39,595 nt of DNA from a virus. The stretch is taken from the IMG/VR virus record IMGVR_UViG_3300046499_000185, positions 1-39,595 of that record, one strand, 5' to 3'. Positions 38,847 through 39,595 of this stretch are shown here, one piece after another. The notes under the pieces are model-generated. The model worked only from the letters and a program-made list of their open reading frames with translations, ran no database searches and was not told the origin of the DNA. The position numbers and the translations under genes were made by a program. Every line of letters starts with the position of its first letter. Positions within the stretch are counted from its first letter, which is position 1.

Positions 38847-39121
38847 CAGCGTGCCCCTTCCATCAGATGCCACACGAAGGTGCCGCTCTGCACGGTCCCC
38901 ACATAGGCCCAGCCGTCCTCGACCTCGGAGCCGGTCCCGAGAACCTGCACCCGCAACTCGGCCGGATCGTCGTCGGAGCGGTAGTTCTCCATCGTCCAGA
39001 TCGTCAGGCGCCCGTGTTGAATCTGGAAATCCAGAATCTGCGCGCCGGGGCCGCGGACCTCAATAACCTGCGGCCCGTCAGTCAGTTCGATCTGGTGCTT
39101 GTAGATCACGCGCCGCGCCAT
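38846..39121 (-). CDS. DUF7352-like phage protein
   Basis: This 91-residue protein matches a small phage family: YKHQIELTDGPQVIEVRGPG, AQILDFQIQHGRLTIWT, then VQVLGTGSEVEDGWAYVGTV and a final FVWHLME. It is mostly strands and may form a small beta-barrel; the role is unknown. The ATG overlaps the stop of the dUTPase gene, so both are translated together. A longer frame upstream is a shadow of the dUTPase gene. Confidence 0.8.
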   Translation of the reverse strand: MARRVIYKHQIELTDGPQVIEVRGPGAQILDFQIQHGRLTIWTMENYRSDDDPAELRVQVLGTGSEVEDGWAYVGTVQSGTFVWHLMEGAR

Positions 39122-39558
39122 CAGTTCACCCCGGTCGAGCCGAAGCCGCCCGCACCGCGCTCGGAGTCCGGCAGGGTCAGGACGTCCTCGAAGTCCACGG
39201 ACACCACCGGCTGGATGACAAGCTGGGCGATCCGGTCCCCGGGGTAGACGTCGAAGCCGTTGACGGGATCGGTGTTGTGCAGGATGGCCTTGACCTCGCC
39301 CCGGTAGCCGGAGTCGATGACGCCGCCGAGGACGTCGATGCCATGCCGCACGGCGAGGCCGGAGCGCGGCTTGATGTAACCGACGTAGCCCTCGGGGATG
39401 GCAACCGCGATGCCGGTCCCGACCAGCTTGCGCTCGCCCGGCCCGATGTACGTTTCCTCGGTGGAGGACAGGTCGTAGCCCGCATCCCATTTCCGGGCCT
39501 GCGCCGGGAACTTTGCTTGGTACTCGACAGACGTCGGTACGGTGATTGTTTCAGACAT
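39121..39558 (-). CDS. dut: dUTP diphosphatase (dUTPase)
   Basis: This 145-residue trimeric dUTPase splits dUTP to dUMP and pyrophosphate, keeping uracil out of phage DNA. All five motifs are intact: DAGYDL (25-30), KPRSGLA (63-69), GGVIDSGYRGE (78-88), GDRIAQLV (107-114) and the arm RGAGGFGSTG (134-143). Length is normal. It is the first leftward gene in the window; AGAGAAAG lies upstream of the ATG. Confidence 0.95.
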   Translation of the reverse strand: MSETITVPTSVEYQAKFPAQARKWDAGYDLSSTEETYIGPGERKLVGTGIAVAIPEGYVGYIKPRSGLAVRHGIDVLGGVIDSGYRGEVKAILHNTDPVNGFDVYPGDRIAQLVIQPVVSVDFEDVLTLPDSERGAGGFGSTGVN

Positions 39559-39595
39559 GAGTGATTCGCTTTCTCTTACTGGTGTTGGTAGCTAA
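39559..39595 (-). promoter_or_regulatory. Leader of the dUTPase gene
   Basis: On the leftward strand this stretch reads TTAGCTACCAACACCAG followed by TAAGAGAAAG and the ATG. TAGCTACCAAC resembles the leaders of other genes in this arm. No promoter is visible within the remaining bases. Confidence 0.5.

Noticed and set aside
1-39595. tRNA genes, integrase or attachment sites
   Set aside because: No cloverleaf, recombinase motif or repeated core was seen on either strand, so the life style cannot be decided from this window.

Overview
The window is a continuous stretch of a tailed, siphovirus-type bacteriophage genome (Caudoviricetes, HK97-type head, long non-contractile tail). The high G+C content, strongly biased third codon positions, frequent GTG starts and the family types all point to a phage of high-G+C Actinobacteria. 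These families include a MuF/protease fusion, an actinophage-style major tail protein and head-tail adaptor, and a lipoprotein of the 'AADNFEVQR' type. The host genus cannot be fixed from the sequence. No integrase, tRNA, CRISPR array or insertion sequence was seen, and no stretch longer than about 300 bases lacks a gene.

Positions 1-30590 are transcribed rightwards. First come three tandem paralogues of a small 'GDWI' family, a small ribbon-helix-helix-like protein, a ParB-domain protein, a candidate small terminase and a thermonuclease-like (SNase) protein. The large terminase, a DUF1360-like membrane protein and the portal follow. Next is an 823-residue fusion of a MuF-like domain, a 2H-phosphoesterase-like domain and a capsid maturation protease. 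After it lie a tiny CG-rich-start protein, the major capsid protein, a second head protein, the major tail protein with a PKD domain, a candidate endolysin, two decoration-type proteins and the head-tail connector genes. The tail genes follow: assembly chaperones joined by a -1 frameshift at GGGAAAA, a 1614-residue tape measure, two tail-tip proteins and a 1197-residue tail protein ending in an S74-type chaperone domain. A strong terminator closes the tail operon, and a small cassette of membrane proteins (holin candidates) comes last. A bidirectional terminator at 30626-30661 separates the two arms.

Positions 30668-39558 are transcribed leftwards and carry nucleotide metabolism, recombination and many small accessory genes: dUTPase, a DUF7352-like protein, a Rad52-type annealing protein, a Cas4/RecB-like nuclease with candidate Fe-S cysteines, a run of small zinc-binding proteins, a phage lipoprotein and a RusA-like resolvase. 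Annealase, nuclease and resolvase form a plausible recombination module. This arm is punctuated by four identical copies of a 16-bp palindrome (TGACGACCGGTCGTCA). All four lie at gene ends, and in three of them the stop codon is part of the palindrome. A 116-nt region bounded by a perfect 12-bp inverted repeat lies between annealase and nuclease and looks like a structured RNA or a DNA element.

The observations most worth following are the 2H phosphoesterase domain inside a virion protein, the stop-codon palindromes, the structured element at 37429-37544 and the duplicated zinc module of two adjacent genes.
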